Notes: generated by a model not told the origin, from the sequence alone. DNA of 64,000 bases from Metalysinibacillus saudimassiliensis (GCA_000935965.1 LN483075.1:1-64000); one strand, 5' to 3'. Positions 52,287 through 61,636 are shown, numbered from the stretch's first letter. Translations and numbers: made by a program.

Positions 52287-53414
52287 CTATTGTGCTTTTT
52301 GTATAGCTAATAGTAAAACGCGTGTTAATATTTCCACCCCTGTAATTAAGCGAGTGTGATTAAACTTCATGTGGGGGTGATGCAAACCTGGCTCTAGCCC
52401 ACAACCTAAGCCAAGCATTGTTGTTTTTAATGTAGGTCGTTGTACCGCATAATGATGAAAATCTTCACCGCCTGGTGTGTGTACAGGTGGTCGTAAGTTA
52501 GCTTCACCTACGCTATCAATAATGGCTTGAGTCATAAGTGCCATTGCATCTTCATCTACCTCTGCAGCTACAATATCTGAGGCAATATGGGTATTTATTT
52601 TCACGTGGTATAACAACTGTTCTGAATCCATTACGCGTTGTACATTATCCTTTAACTCTTTCATTACACTATTTTCCTGTGCACGTACATCTAATGTAAA
52701 CTCTGCACGCCCTGGAATGACATTGGCTGCTGAGCCACCTGCTTGAAAGCGTGTCATTTTAACAGAAGTTGGCACCATTGGATTTGTATACGTCGAACGA
52801 ATGTCCTCAATAATTGCCGCGCCTACCTCAATCGCATTTTGTCCTAAGTGTGGTCGCGCCGCGTGTGCATCCTCGCCTACGATGTTTCCTTCTATCGTAA
52901 CAGAGGCGCCGTGGTAAAGGGCTGCGCAGTACGTACCGTCGCTTAATTCTTCGATTGGTCTAACATGCACACCAAATAAATAATCTAAATCGTCAATAAC
53001 GCCCTCTTTTAATACAGCTAATGCGCCAAGCCCTTTTTCTTCTGCAGGCTGAAAAATCACACGAATTGTACCTTTAAAAGACTGTGGTAATTGTTTTAAT
53101 AATAATAGCGAGCCAAGCGCCATTGTCATATGCCCATCGTGACCACAAGAATGATTGGCTTTAAATACACCATCCACCTCTTGCCATAATGCGTCCATAT
53201 CTGCACGTAAGCCAATATAAGGCGTACCACTGCCTACATCCACATATAAACCCGTACAATTTTTAAAGCGCTGTGGCGTATAGCCTGCCTCTATTAATGT
53301 ACGCTCAATAAACTTTGTAGTGTTGTACTCCTCAAAGCTCACCTCTGGGTTAGCATGTAAGTGCTCAAATATCTCCATGATTTTTGGTCGCAATTCGGTC
53401 AATGGTTCTATCAT
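52287..53414 (-). CDS. M20-family N-acyl-L-amino acid amidohydrolase
   Basis: Zinc/manganese amidohydrolase of 375 residues. Metal ligands include NHSCGHDGHM (about 87-96), FQPAEEKGLGA (about 121-131), the His in GEDAHAARP and the C-terminal HHPHMKFNH motif. It belongs to the AmhX/hippurate-hydrolase branch. In this operon it would remove the acyl group from the L-isomer after racemisation; this is inference. It is first of the three genes, ten bases before the acyltransferase, with a GAGGGGATTGATTTA ribosome site. Confidence 0.85.
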   Translation of the reverse strand: MIEPLTELRPKIMEIFEHLHANPEVSFEEYNTTKFIERTLIEAGYTPQRFKNCTGLYVDVGSGTPYIGLRADMDALWQEVDGVFKANHSCGHDGHMTMALGSLLLLKQLPQSFKGTIRVIFQPAEEKGLGALAVLKEGVIDDLDYLFGVHVRPIEELSDGTYCAALYHGASVTIEGNIVGEDAHAARPHLGQNAIEVGAAIIEDIRSTYTNPMVPTSVKMTRFQAGGSAANVIPGRAEFTLDVRAQENSVMKELKDNVQRVMDSEQLLYHVKINTHIASDIVAAEVDEDAMALMTQAIIDSVGEANLRPPVHTPGGEDFHHYAVQRPTLKTTMLGLGCGLEPGLHHPHMKFNHTRLITGVEILTRVLLLAIQKAQ

Positions 53415-53494
53415 TAAATCAATCCCCTCAAGTTAATTGTAAAACTATTATATACAATTTGTTAGTGTTACACGTCATATTCCCCTTTTTTCCA

Positions 53495-53532
53495 TAAAAA
53501 AATGCCTAGTTGGCGCACCAACTAGGCAAAAA
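53495..53532 (-). terminator. Terminator of dtpT
   Basis: Ten-base perfect stem (53504-53513 with 53518-53527), CGCA loop, then seven T on the minus strand. Confidence 0.9.
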
Positions 53533-53534
53533 CT

Positions 53535-55022
53535 TTATTTTACACCACGCATCGCTTTTGACACGATCGGCGAAATGATTAAGATAATAATACCGAAGGC
53601 AATTGCAATACCACCAATAATACCAAAGTATAAAAACTCAGATACTACTTCATATACTTTTGCTAGCTGTGCGTTAATTGCTTGAGCTGCAGCACTTGTT
53701 AAGAACCAAAGGCTCATTGTTTGTGCAGCAAAGGCTTTAGGCGCAAGCTGTGTTGTTGCTGATAGACCAACAGGTGATAGTAAAAGCTCACCTACTACTA
53801 CAAGGAAGAAGCTAAGCACTAACCATAGTGGACTTACTAAAGTTGTACCACCTGATAGTGAAGAAGGAATCATCATTACAATAAATGATAGCCCCGCAAA
53901 AAATAAAGCATACGCAAACTTACGCGGAGTTGTTGGTTGCTTCTCGCCCCATTTTACCCACAACATCGCAAACATTGGCGCGAGTGTAATAATAAATAAT
54001 GGGTTAAGTGATTGGAACCATGATGACTTTAATGTAATACCTAAAAAGTTTAAGTTAGTACGGTCATTAGCATAAGTCGCTAAAATTGTAGCACCTTGCT
54101 CTTGAATCGCCCAAAAAATTACCGCCGAAATAAATAACGGGATGTAAGCAAGCACGCGTGATTTTTCATCCTTTGTTGTTTTCTTACTGCGATACATCAC
54201 GACAAAGAAAATCGTAGGGATTAAAATACCAAGTGCTGTTACAATTAAACCAAATGTATTTACAGTGAGTAGACCTTGCGTGTGCAATGCATACGCAGCC
54301 AAGGCAATACCTACTGCACCGCCTAGTGCCATCATTGCTGTTTTCTTACGTTCTTCAGGTTGAAGTGGGTTGTTAACTTGCGTACCCGCTACGCCTAAAT
54401 ATTTTTTCTCTGTTAATTTAAAAATAACAAGACCAAGGAACATACCTACAGCTGCGATACCGAAGCCTAGATGGAAACTGTATGTTTGACCAATGGTACC
54501 TACGATTAATGGTGCTAAAAATGAACCTGCGTTAATACCTGTGTAGAAAATAGAAAAACCTGCGTCACGACGGTAATCACCATCTGCATAAATATCACCA
54601 ACGATACTTGATACGTTTGGTTTTAGTAAACCTGTACCAATAATGATAAATGCCATTGACGTAAATAACATTTCAATACCGCCGGGTAATGCTAATAAAA
54701 TATGACCAATCATGATCAAGATACCACCATAGAAAATGGTCTTACGTGTACCTAAAATACGGTCAGCAATCCAGCCACCAATAATACCTGACATATATAC
54801 GAGTGAACCATACAGCGCCATAATAGAGTTCGCTGTGCCTCGATCTAAGCCAAGCCCACCCTCATTTAATTCGTAATACATAAAGAAAATTAAAATGGCG
54901 CGCATACCATAATACGAGAAGCGCTCCCAAAACTCCGTGAAAAATAGTGTAGCTAATCCTTTAGGATGCCCTAAAAAGCCTTTTTGTGGCACACTTTTGA
55001 CGATTTCATCTTTACTCAACAT
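53535..55022 (-). CDS. dtpT: Di-/tripeptide proton symporter DtpT (POT family)
   Basis: Membrane transporter of 495 residues with about 14 spans. POT signatures: FFTEFWERFSYYGMRAIL (about 26-43) with the ExxERFxYYG proton/peptide motif, and FSIFYTGINAGSFLAP near 147-162. B. subtilis DtpT (YclF) has the same N-terminus, SVPQKGFLGHPKG, which supports the ATG at 55022 over the one six codons earlier; the ribosome site is weak for both. Imported peptides, including those from cell-wall turnover, could supply the D-amino-acid operon downstream, though a terminator separates them. Confidence 0.93.
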   Translation of the reverse strand: MLSKDEIVKSVPQKGFLGHPKGLATLFFTEFWERFSYYGMRAILIFFMYYELNEGGLGLDRGTANSIMALYGSLVYMSGIIGGWIADRILGTRKTIFYGGILIMIGHILLALPGGIEMLFTSMAFIIIGTGLLKPNVSSIVGDIYADGDYRRDAGFSIFYTGINAGSFLAPLIVGTIGQTYSFHLGFGIAAVGMFLGLVIFKLTEKKYLGVAGTQVNNPLQPEERKKTAMMALGGAVGIALAAYALHTQGLLTVNTFGLIVTALGILIPTIFFVVMYRSKKTTKDEKSRVLAYIPLFISAVIFWAIQEQGATILATYANDRTNLNFLGITLKSSWFQSLNPLFIITLAPMFAMLWVKWGEKQPTTPRKFAYALFFAGLSFIVMMIPSSLSGGTTLVSPLWLVLSFFLVVVGELLLSPVGLSATTQLAPKAFAAQTMSLWFLTSAAAQAINAQLAKVYEVVSEFLYFGIIGGIAIAFGIIILIISPIVSKAMRGVK

Positions 55023-55186
55023 AAAAATACCTACATCCAATCCATCTTACATGTTTGATAGAATCTAATTTTATCGGAATAAATGATATTTTGCAATAAT
55101 TTAAAAGTAATCTGAATTACTTATAAATTCAATAAATTCAATTACTTTACGCTAAGAATATAATATTTTACTAAAACAAATAATAT

Positions 55187-55222
55187 AAAAACGATAATTA
55201 CGCACAGGTAATTATCGTTTTT
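55187..55222 (-). terminator. Terminator of hflX
   Basis: Fifteen-base arms (55187-55201 and 55208-55222) with T run on the minus strand. The 164 bases between this gene group and dtpT hold no other visible element. Confidence 0.88.
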
Positions 55223-55228
55223 GCTATT

Positions 55229-56503
55229 TCACTGCATATATTCGCTAAAGCGTTTGGCATCCATATCATTTAATTCTACCAAAATTCTTGTGCCATCTTC
55301 TTCATAATCTGTTGACTGAATTGCCGCATTTTCATTTAAATAAGCGACTACTTCACCACGGTCATACGGTACAAGTAGCTCGCATTTTACATAATTAGCA
55401 AAGACATGTTGACTAATAATCGCTAGTAACTCATCTAAGCCGGCCCCTTCTTTAGCCGCGAGCCAAATATGGTCGCCACTTACAACAGGGTAAGGCTTAT
55501 CAGTAACATCACATTTATTATAAACATGCACGGTTGGCACACCCTCCACACCAACAGCCTGTAAAGTTTGATCTGTTACTTCCATCATATAACGGTACTC
55601 CTCATGCGATACATCTACCACATGTAATAGTAAATCTGCGTTACGTGCCTCCTCTAATGTTGAGCGGAAAGCCTTTACCAAATGGTGAGGTAGCTTACTG
55701 ACAAAGCCAACGGTATCTGTTAATAAAAAGGATTTTTTATCCACTAGCTCAATTTGACGCACGGACGTTTCGAGCGTGGCAAACAGCATATCCTTCTCAA
55801 ATACTTGCTTATGTTCACTTTGCCCTGATTTTTCGAGTAGTTGGTTCATAACGGTCGATTTACCTGCGTTCGTGTAGCCTACTAATGATACAACGGGCAA
55901 TGCATTACGTTCACGTTGCTTACGCTGTGTATCACGTTGTTCTTTTACATGCTCAAGCTCTTTTTTTATCTTACTAATTTGATCTTCGATTTTACGACGG
56001 TCAAGCTCTAACTTAGTTTCACCCGCACCACGGTTTTTAAAGCCACCGCCTGTGCCACCACCTTGACGTCCAAGCGAAGCACGTAAACCAATTAAACGAG
56101 GTAACATATATTGTAGCTGTGCAAGCTGTACTTGTAGCTGTGCCTCTTTCGTTTTCGCACGGCGCGCAAAAATATCTAAAATTAACATCGTGCGGTCAAT
56201 AACTTTACAAGCTAACTCTTGTTCAAGATTACGGATTTGTGAAGGCGTTAGCTCATCATTAAAAATAACAACGTTAGCCTCGCGCTCTTCATAAAACGCT
56301 TTGATTTCTTCAATTTTGCCTGTACCTACATAGTAGCCAGGGTTAATACGCTCTAAGTTTTGTGTGACTGTGCCAACAACCTCAACATTTAACGCGTGCG
56401 CTAAATTTTCGAGCTCCTGCATGCCGTAGTCAAAATGTGTGTCTTTTTGTAATTGCACACCAACTAAAACCGCGTATTCCTTTAATGTATCGACTTCTTT
56501 CAT
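55229..56503 (-). CDS. hflX: GTPase HflX
   Basis: Ribosome-splitting GTPase of the HflX family, 424 residues. The N-terminal HflX domain (1-190) contains PGYYVGTGKIEEI and FNDELTPSQIRNLE; a glycine-rich stretch RQGGGTGGGFKNRGAGETKLE follows at about 155-175. The G domain has G1 GYTNAGKSTV, G3 DTVGF and G4 YNKCD. The start at 56503 follows AAGGGGGCTATACCA; the longer frame adds eight codons. Divergent from the methyltransferase gene. Confidence 0.95.
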   Translation of the reverse strand: MKEVDTLKEYAVLVGVQLQKDTHFDYGMQELENLAHALNVEVVGTVTQNLERINPGYYVGTGKIEEIKAFYEEREANVVIFNDELTPSQIRNLEQELACKVIDRTMLILDIFARRAKTKEAQLQVQLAQLQYMLPRLIGLRASLGRQGGGTGGGFKNRGAGETKLELDRRKIEDQISKIKKELEHVKEQRDTQRKQRERNALPVVSLVGYTNAGKSTVMNQLLEKSGQSEHKQVFEKDMLFATLETSVRQIELVDKKSFLLTDTVGFVSKLPHHLVKAFRSTLEEARNADLLLHVVDVSHEEYRYMMEVTDQTLQAVGVEGVPTVHVYNKCDVTDKPYPVVSGDHIWLAAKEGAGLDELLAIISQHVFANYVKCELLVPYDRGEVVAYLNENAAIQSTDYEEDGTRILVELNDMDAKRFSEYMQ

Positions 56504-56586
56504 TGGTATAGCCCCCTTAACGTTCAATATAAATTCATCTTAACATATGTTACAATTAACCCCATTACGAAAGGGGCGAACATGTT

Positions 56587-57747
56587 ATGGAGTTTGCACA
56601 AATGCTAGAGGCGTTAAACGAACGCATCTTAAATAAACAATTAATCCACGCGACGATTAGCCAGCCACGGATGCGCTCAAATGAAGTAAAGCGTATCAAA
56701 CTAAAACCGGTGATGGTAAAGGAGCTTTACCATATTCAAGTCGAATATCAATACGAACGTATTTTAAAGCATGATAATATTTTATTAGCTGACTTCCCCG
56801 CAAAACTAGAAGCCATTTTTGCTGATTTCCGTCAGGCACAATTACGCTTTACAGAGGAAAGTGTGCACATTCAGCTTTCAAAGAAAAACAAAGTACTTTG
56901 GAAACAAAATGCGGAACAAGTAACGAATGCCAGCCTTACACATAACCGCAAAAAGCAGTATGTACTTGAGGAAAACACCGCCTATCCTTTTTTAGTACGT
57001 CTTGGCGTACAAACAGCTGATGGTAAAGTGAAGCAAGCAAAGTTTGATAAGTTTAAACAAATTAATCGCTTCGTTGAAATGATTGATGACAGCCTTAGCT
57101 ATTTACCTAAAGGCCGTACGATTCGTATTTTAGATTTCGGCTCTGGCAAATCCTATTTAACTTTTGCACTCTACCACTATTTAAAAATTGAAAAAGGCCT
57201 AGACATTCATGTTACGGGGCTTGATTTAAAAAAGGAAGTTATCGAAGAATGCGCGCAAATTGCGGAGGATTTAAACTATGAGCACCTTGAATTTTTAGTT
57301 GGTGATATTAATGATTATAACGACGAAACCGCTGTCGATATGGTCGTAACCTTGCATGCCTGTGATGTAGCAACGGATATGGCACTAGCACGCGCTGTAC
57401 GCTGGGGTGCCAGTGTTATTTTAAGTGTACCTTGCTGTCAGCACGAACTTAATCGTCAGTTGCAAGCACCTGCGTTAGATGTAATGTTACAACATGGACT
57501 TGTTAAGGAACGCTTTGCTGCCTTAGCTACAGACAGTATTCGGGCCGAAATTTTATCGCTCGTTGGCTACGAAACACAACTACTGGAATTTATCGACATG
57601 GCACATACACCTAAAAACATTTTAATCCGTGCTTACTATACAGGTAAAAAGCCAAGTACTGAGCAATTTGAGCGTTACGAGCGTTTTACTCAACTACTAC
57701 ATGCACAACCCTTCCTAGCGAAGGAATTAAAAATCGAGCGACCATAA
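56587..57747 (+). CDS. Class I SAM-dependent methyltransferase
   Basis: A 386-residue protein. The N-terminal half (1-165) has no clear motif. The SAM-binding domain (about 170-320) shows RILDFGSGKSYLTFALYHYL (motif I), HVTGLDLKKEVI and a VTLHACDVATD then SVPCCQHELN pair. These last motifs are seen in the methyltransf_32/METTL25-like group, which may act on RNA or protein. It begins after AAAGGGGCGAACATGTT, 83 bases from hflX. Substrate is unknown. Confidence 0.8.
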   Translation: MEFAQMLEALNERILNKQLIHATISQPRMRSNEVKRIKLKPVMVKELYHIQVEYQYERILKHDNILLADFPAKLEAIFADFRQAQLRFTEESVHIQLSKKNKVLWKQNAEQVTNASLTHNRKKQYVLEENTAYPFLVRLGVQTADGKVKQAKFDKFKQINRFVEMIDDSLSYLPKGRTIRILDFGSGKSYLTFALYHYLKIEKGLDIHVTGLDLKKEVIEECAQIAEDLNYEHLEFLVGDINDYNDETAVDMVVTLHACDVATDMALARAVRWGASVILSVPCCQHELNRQLQAPALDVMLQHGLVKERFAALATDSIRAEILSLVGYETQLLEFIDMAHTPKNILIRAYYTGKKPSTEQFERYERFTQLLHAQPFLAKELKIERP

Positions 57748-57764
57748 GCGGCCGCTCGATTTTT
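57729..57764. terminator. Bidirectional terminator at the end of the methyltransferase gene
   Basis: AAAAATCGAGCG with CGCTCGATTTTT. The left arm lies within the last codons of the methyltransferase, and the right end meets the stop of the convergent permease gene. Confidence 0.8.
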
Positions 57765-59044
57765 TATACTTCTTGACGTAGTGCCTGAATGACATCAATC
57801 TTTGTAGCTTTGCGTGCAGGACGCCAACCAGAAATCATTGCCACACCAATACTAATAGCAGAGGCAATAACGACAAGTTGCCACGGAATAGCAGAAAAAA
57901 TCATTTCACGCTCGCCCATATCTTCACCCGTTGCCATCTCTAATACCATTGGTAGTGCAAAATTAACCGTAACGCTAATCACATACGAAATAATTACCGC
58001 AATTACTGTGCCAACAATGCCAATAAAAGCACTTTCCATTAAAAATAAACGTTGAATTAATTTAGGGCTTGCACCAATAGCCTTTAATACACCAATTTCG
58101 CGTGTACGCTCAGTTACTGCCATCGTCATCGTATTAAAAATACCAATAGAAGCAATTAATACGGCAATTGTGCCGACAAATAATAGCCCTGCCTTAAATA
58201 CGGCAAAGAACACATTGATTTGGTCCATCTGCTCAATAACAGAGTATACACCTAAGCCTTCTTTTTTCAGTTTTGTTAGTAAAGGCTTAACGTTTTCCAT
58301 TGAGTCCATATGAATAATATACTCACTTGGGAAAGAATCAGGTTGTAAGCCTGCAAAGAAGTTAATAGCTTTATCGCTAAATATAACTTGATTATCAATC
58401 ATCCACTCATAGCTTGGCGCTTGTAGTACACCTACTACTTTAAATGGTTTAACCACTTGTTGTTCCTTATCATTTTCGACAGTAAGTGTTACGGTTTGCC
58501 CAACAATAGCACCTTTAAACCCTTCGTCTTCACCCATATAATTTTCTTGCTTTTTATTCGCCGCTTCTACTTTTTCGTTATAGACTTCTTGATCTGCCTC
58601 ATTCATTAAGCGCTGTGCATAATGGTAGCCAACAACTATTTCATCTGCTGCCTTTGGATAACTACCTTGTGCTAACTTGCCATTTACCTTTTGGAAAGCA
58701 GTCATGTCATAAAACTTACCTTCACTATGTGCTTCGCGGTCATCAAGCTCAGATTTTAAAGCCATTGGCAACTGTGTTTTTTGTACAACCGCTTTAACAT
58801 TATCTTCGTCTTTAAGTGATGCTGCTCGCTCTTTTGTTAAACTATCATCATAAAGCTGGATACGGGTCACAGCTTCGTCTGATAAAATTTCATTTTTAAC
58901 GGTTTGTTGAAGCCCAAAACCAACAGAGGCAAGCACAATTAAAAAGGCACAGCCAATCGTTGCCGCAAGAATAGTCATAAATACACGCATTTTATTTTTT
59001 ACAATATGCTGTTTCACAAAGTCCAATTGGTCTTTCAGTAACAT
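57764..59044 (-). CDS. MacB/FtsX-type ABC exporter permease
   Basis: 426 residues with the MacB layout: one N-terminal span (about 18-42), an extracytoplasmic domain (about 45-280) and three C-terminal spans (about 285-310, 335-365, 385-410). NTMTMAVTERTREIGVLKAIGA (about 302-323, FtsX signature region) and the final GWRPARKATKIDVIQALR are typical. Such exporters move peptides, lipoproteins or drugs. Translation is coupled to the ATPase gene by TAATG. Confidence 0.87.
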   Translation of the reverse strand: MLLKDQLDFVKQHIVKNKMRVFMTILAATIGCAFLIVLASVGFGLQQTVKNEILSDEAVTRIQLYDDSLTKERAASLKDEDNVKAVVQKTQLPMALKSELDDREAHSEGKFYDMTAFQKVNGKLAQGSYPKAADEIVVGYHYAQRLMNEADQEVYNEKVEAANKKQENYMGEDEGFKGAIVGQTVTLTVENDKEQQVVKPFKVVGVLQAPSYEWMIDNQVIFSDKAINFFAGLQPDSFPSEYIIHMDSMENVKPLLTKLKKEGLGVYSVIEQMDQINVFFAVFKAGLLFVGTIAVLIASIGIFNTMTMAVTERTREIGVLKAIGASPKLIQRLFLMESAFIGIVGTVIAVIISYVISVTVNFALPMVLEMATGEDMGEREMIFSAIPWQLVVIASAISIGVAMISGWRPARKATKIDVIQALRQEV

Positions 59045-59727
59045 TAAGCTTCCTCCTTTAATTGTCCGTCATGCATTTTTAATCTACGATGCGCAAAGCT
59101 TGCAACCTCGTCATCATGCGTAATAATCACAAATGTAATACCAAACGCTTTATTTAAATCTGCAATGAGCTGAAGAATTTCTTGTTCGGTTTCGGAGTCC
59201 AAGCTACCTGTCGGCTCATCCGCTAAAATAATTGGCGGGTTTGTAATCAGCGCGCGCCCGATACTGACACGTTGTTGCTGACCTCCTGATAACTCATTAG
59301 GATAATGTGCGGCGACTTCTGCTAATCCGATACGTTGCATAAGCACTTCAACACGGGATTTGCGTTCACTTGCTGATATGCCTTGTAGTTTTAAGGGTAA
59401 CTCAATATTTTCAGCTGCAGTTAAACCTGGCATGAGCTGAAAATTTTGAAAAACAAAACCAAAGTTTGTTAAGCGAAAAGCTGCGTGCTCCGCCTCATTT
59501 AAGTCTGTTGTTTCCTTACCATTAATTTTTACGCTACCTGTATCAGCCTTCATAAAACCTGCCATCACTTGCAGTAATGTGGACTTACCAGAGCCACTCT
59601 TACCAACTATAGCTACGATTTCCTTTGGCTTAATCGTAAAACTAATTGCTTTTAATACGTGAATAGGTTGTTCTGCACCCTTTTTACCAATTAAAAAGGT
59701 ATGCGCAATATTTTGTACTTCTATCAT
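59044..59727 (-). CDS. MacB/LolD-type ABC exporter ATPase
   Basis: 227 residues. Walker A GKSGSGKSTLL lies near residue 41, Q-loop FVFQNFQLMP near 90, signature LSGGQQQRVSIGRALI near 138, Walker B IILADEPTGSLD near 160 and H-loop IITHDDEVASF near 193. The start at 59727 (MIEVQN) follows GAGGCGTACATAC; the longer frame adds seven codons upstream. It is first in the two-gene operon, behind an inverted repeat. Confidence 0.92.
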   Translation of the reverse strand: MIEVQNIAHTFLIGKKGAEQPIHVLKAISFTIKPKEIVAIVGKSGSGKSTLLQVMAGFMKADTGSVKINGKETTDLNEAEHAAFRLTNFGFVFQNFQLMPGLTAAENIELPLKLQGISASERKSRVEVLMQRIGLAEVAAHYPNELSGGQQQRVSIGRALITNPPIILADEPTGSLDSETEQEILQLIADLNKAFGITFVIITHDDEVASFAHRRLKMHDGQLKEEA

Positions 59728-59766
59728 GTATGTACGCCTCGCTTTCATTACTTACTATACGAGGTA

Positions 59767-59801
59767 AATCTTAATGTTAGCTGTTGATAATTATTAAGAT
59801 T
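59767..59801 (-). promoter_or_regulatory. Inverted repeat upstream of the ABC exporter operon
   Basis: AATCTTAAT (59767-59775) and its exact complement ATTAAGATT (59793-59801), 17 bases apart, about 40 bases before the ATPase start. Possible operator; no regulator gene is adjacent. Confidence 0.45.
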
Positions 59802-59811
59802 CTCTGAAGAA

Positions 59812-59843
59812 AAAAACACCTTCACAATAAATGTGAGGGTGTT
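59812..59843 (-). terminator. Terminator overlapping the end of the 57-residue protein gene
   Basis: AACACCCTCACA with TGTGAAGGTGTT (one mismatch), five-base loop, then a T run on the minus strand. The stop codon of the small gene lies inside the second arm. Confidence 0.8.
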
Positions 59844-59995
59844 GAGCTGATGTAATACGTTGTATCAGCACTTGTGTTAATTTGTACAGGCTTAGGCTCG
59901 TAATATTTGAAAAACAAATAAATACTAAGCGCACAGCCTGCAGCTACTAAAATGGCGAGTACAATAATAAGTGATGCCATTTTCTTACCATTCAT
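59822..59995 (-). CDS. Small membrane or lipid-anchored protein, 57 residues
   Basis: A short reading frame: MNGKKMASLIIVLAILVAAG, then CALSIYLFFKYYEPKPVQIN and a polar tail ending STPSHLL. One hydrophobic segment (about 7-29) contains a lipobox-like VAAGC at residue 21, so it may be an ordinary membrane anchor or a lipoprotein. Support for a real gene: ATG seven bases after AGGAGG, an end exactly at a terminator hairpin, and a location 12 bases behind the preceding gene of the same strand, so the two probably form an operon. No family is recognised. Confidence 0.7.
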   Translation of the reverse strand: MNGKKMASLIIVLAILVAAGCALSIYLFFKYYEPKPVQINTSADTTYYISSTPSHLL

Positions 59996-60007
59996 AAGGC
60001 TACCTCC

Positions 60008-60454
60008 TTATTGTTTTTTAAAGCCTTCCTCATAAAGATAAGCCTTTGCCTCTTCATACGTACCGAATGCTTCTTCAAAGTTACCATTATAATAAACAAC
60101 CCATGAGCGTTGTTCAAATAATAATTTGATTTTATCGCCGCTTACATTTTCCCAGTCTTCCTCGACATTTGTGTCTTCTGATAAGTAGGCGATAGCTGCT
60201 GCAATAATTTCACGCAGTGCCTCCTCATCATAGTCACGAATATTTACCATACTTTTAACGGCTTGTTCGCTATATTTTGGCATATCTCCTACAAAGACAA
60301 AGCCATTACCGTTAGGATGTAATTTTTCTACGACAATTTTCTTTTCATATAGGCTTTCTTCAAAGTGATAGTTTACACGTTTTAATGAAATTTCTTTTTT
60401 TGTTAATTGGGCAAACGATTCAATAATCGCTTGTTTTTGTTCAAATGTTAGCAC
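60008..60454 (-). CDS. Conserved-looking protein of unknown function
   Basis: 148 residues, soluble, acidic, no signal sequence. It seems mixed alpha/beta: an N-terminal helix (MLTFEQKQAIIESFAQLTKK, positions 1-20), a beta-rich centre (GNGFVFVGDMPKYSEQ) and a C-terminal part with WVVYYNGNFEEAFGTYEEAK. Translation starts at GTG (60452-60454) eight bases after AGGAG. It is followed by the 57-residue protein. I do not recognise a family. Confidence 0.65.
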   Translation of the reverse strand: MLTFEQKQAIIESFAQLTKKEISLKRVNYHFEESLYEKKIVVEKLHPNGNGFVFVGDMPKYSEQAVKSMVNIRDYDEEALREIIAAAIAYLSEDTNVEEDWENVSGDKIKLLFEQRSWVVYYNGNFEEAFGTYEEAKAYLYEEGFKKQ

Positions 60455-60496
60455 GTTGCCAACTCCTTTTCTACAATCTCTCTACAGTATAGCCGA

Positions 60497-60533
60497 AAAA
60501 AAGATGCTCGAATATGACTTCGAGCATCTTTTC
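60497..60533 (-). terminator. Terminator of the pepF-AI-2E operon
   Basis: Twelve-base perfect arms (60500-60511 and 60520-60531) and a run of seven T on the minus strand, directly after the AI-2E gene stop. Confidence 0.9.
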
Positions 60534-60534
60534 A

Positions 60535-61614
60535 TTAAATTGATTTAGTTGCAGCTTTTTTAATAGCTTGGCGAGAGTGATAAATATTAGTAACAAGTAC
60601 CTTCATAACCGCATAAAATGGAACTGCGATTACAATCCCAATAAAGCCTGCAATTTTACCTGAAGCTAAAATAATTGTAATTACTGTAAGTGGGTGAATA
60701 TCTAATGACTTACCCATTACTTTTGGTGTAATAAAGTTACTGTCTGTTTGTTGTGCAATAAGGGTAACTACCGATACCCAAATCGCTAACATTGGATCTT
60801 GAATTAAAGCAACAATTAATGCTGGCGTAAAAGCAATCCATGGCCCAATAAACGGAATGACGTTCATAAAGAACGCAAAGATTACAAGTAATAAGGCATA
60901 GTCAAGACCAATAATTAAGTACCCAATAAACATAATAGTTGCTAATAAGAAACTAATTAATAATTGCCCTTGGATATAGCTTCGTAATACATTATCAATA
61001 TCACATAATGTTTTCTTTACCCATTCGCGGCGCTCACCAGAAAATAAGCGATAAATACTTGGCGCAAATTTTTCGTGATCCTTTAACATAAAGATTAAAA
61101 AGAATGGCACTAATACTGCAAGTAGCGATACTTGTACAACCGATTGTAAGAAGCTAACTAGCCATGTACTTGCCACAATCGCAATATCTTGTACAGAATT
61201 TGTAATATTATCAATAATCTCAAGTAATTGAGGTGGCAAATTATCTTTGTTGCGTAAATAATAATTTACACCGTCTTCTAACTGACGCCCAATCTTTGGT
61301 GCATTTTTCACAAGTTCATTTACTTGGTTAGCGATTGGTGTGCCAACAATCATCACGAAAGCAGTAACAAAGGCAATAATCGTTAATAAAATCGTTAGCG
61401 TACTCCAACCACGTGTAAATTTATGTTTTTCTAAAAAACGCTGCATAGGCTCCGTTACGTAATACAATACCCCGCCCAATAATAATGGTACAAAAATAGT
61501 TTTTAAAATCGTCAGTAACGGCGAAAAAATCCAATTGACCTCAATAAAATATTTTATAATCAGCAGGGCAATTAATATCCCAACCCCTACTTGAAACCAT
61601 ACCTTCCTTGTCAA
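60535..61614 (-). CDS. AI-2E family transporter
   Basis: Membrane protein of 359 residues with about eight spans. PFFLIFMLKDHEKF (about 175-190), VIPFIGPWIAFTPALIVAL near 255-275 and the C-terminal QTDSNFITPKVMGKSLDIHPL (positions about 290-312) are family hallmarks. Members export quorum signals or act as sodium/proton antiporters; the role here is not known. Translation starts at TTG (61612-61614) shortly after AAGGTGG. It lies 22 bases behind the M3 peptidase gene and is probably co-transcribed with it. Confidence 0.88.
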   Translation of the reverse strand: MTRKVWFQVGVGILIALLIIKYFIEVNWIFSPLLTILKTIFVPLLLGGVLYYVTEPMQRFLEKHKFTRGWSTLTILLTIIAFVTAFVMIVGTPIANQVNELVKNAPKIGRQLEDGVNYYLRNKDNLPPQLLEIIDNITNSVQDIAIVASTWLVSFLQSVVQVSLLAVLVPFFLIFMLKDHEKFAPSIYRLFSGERREWVKKTLCDIDNVLRSYIQGQLLISFLLATIMFIGYLIIGLDYALLLVIFAFFMNVIPFIGPWIAFTPALIVALIQDPMLAIWVSVVTLIAQQTDSNFITPKVMGKSLDIHPLTVITIILASGKIAGFIGIVIAVPFYAVMKVLVTNIYHSRQAIKKAATKSI

Positions 61615-61636
61615 GAAGCCACCTTCTTTCTATAGC

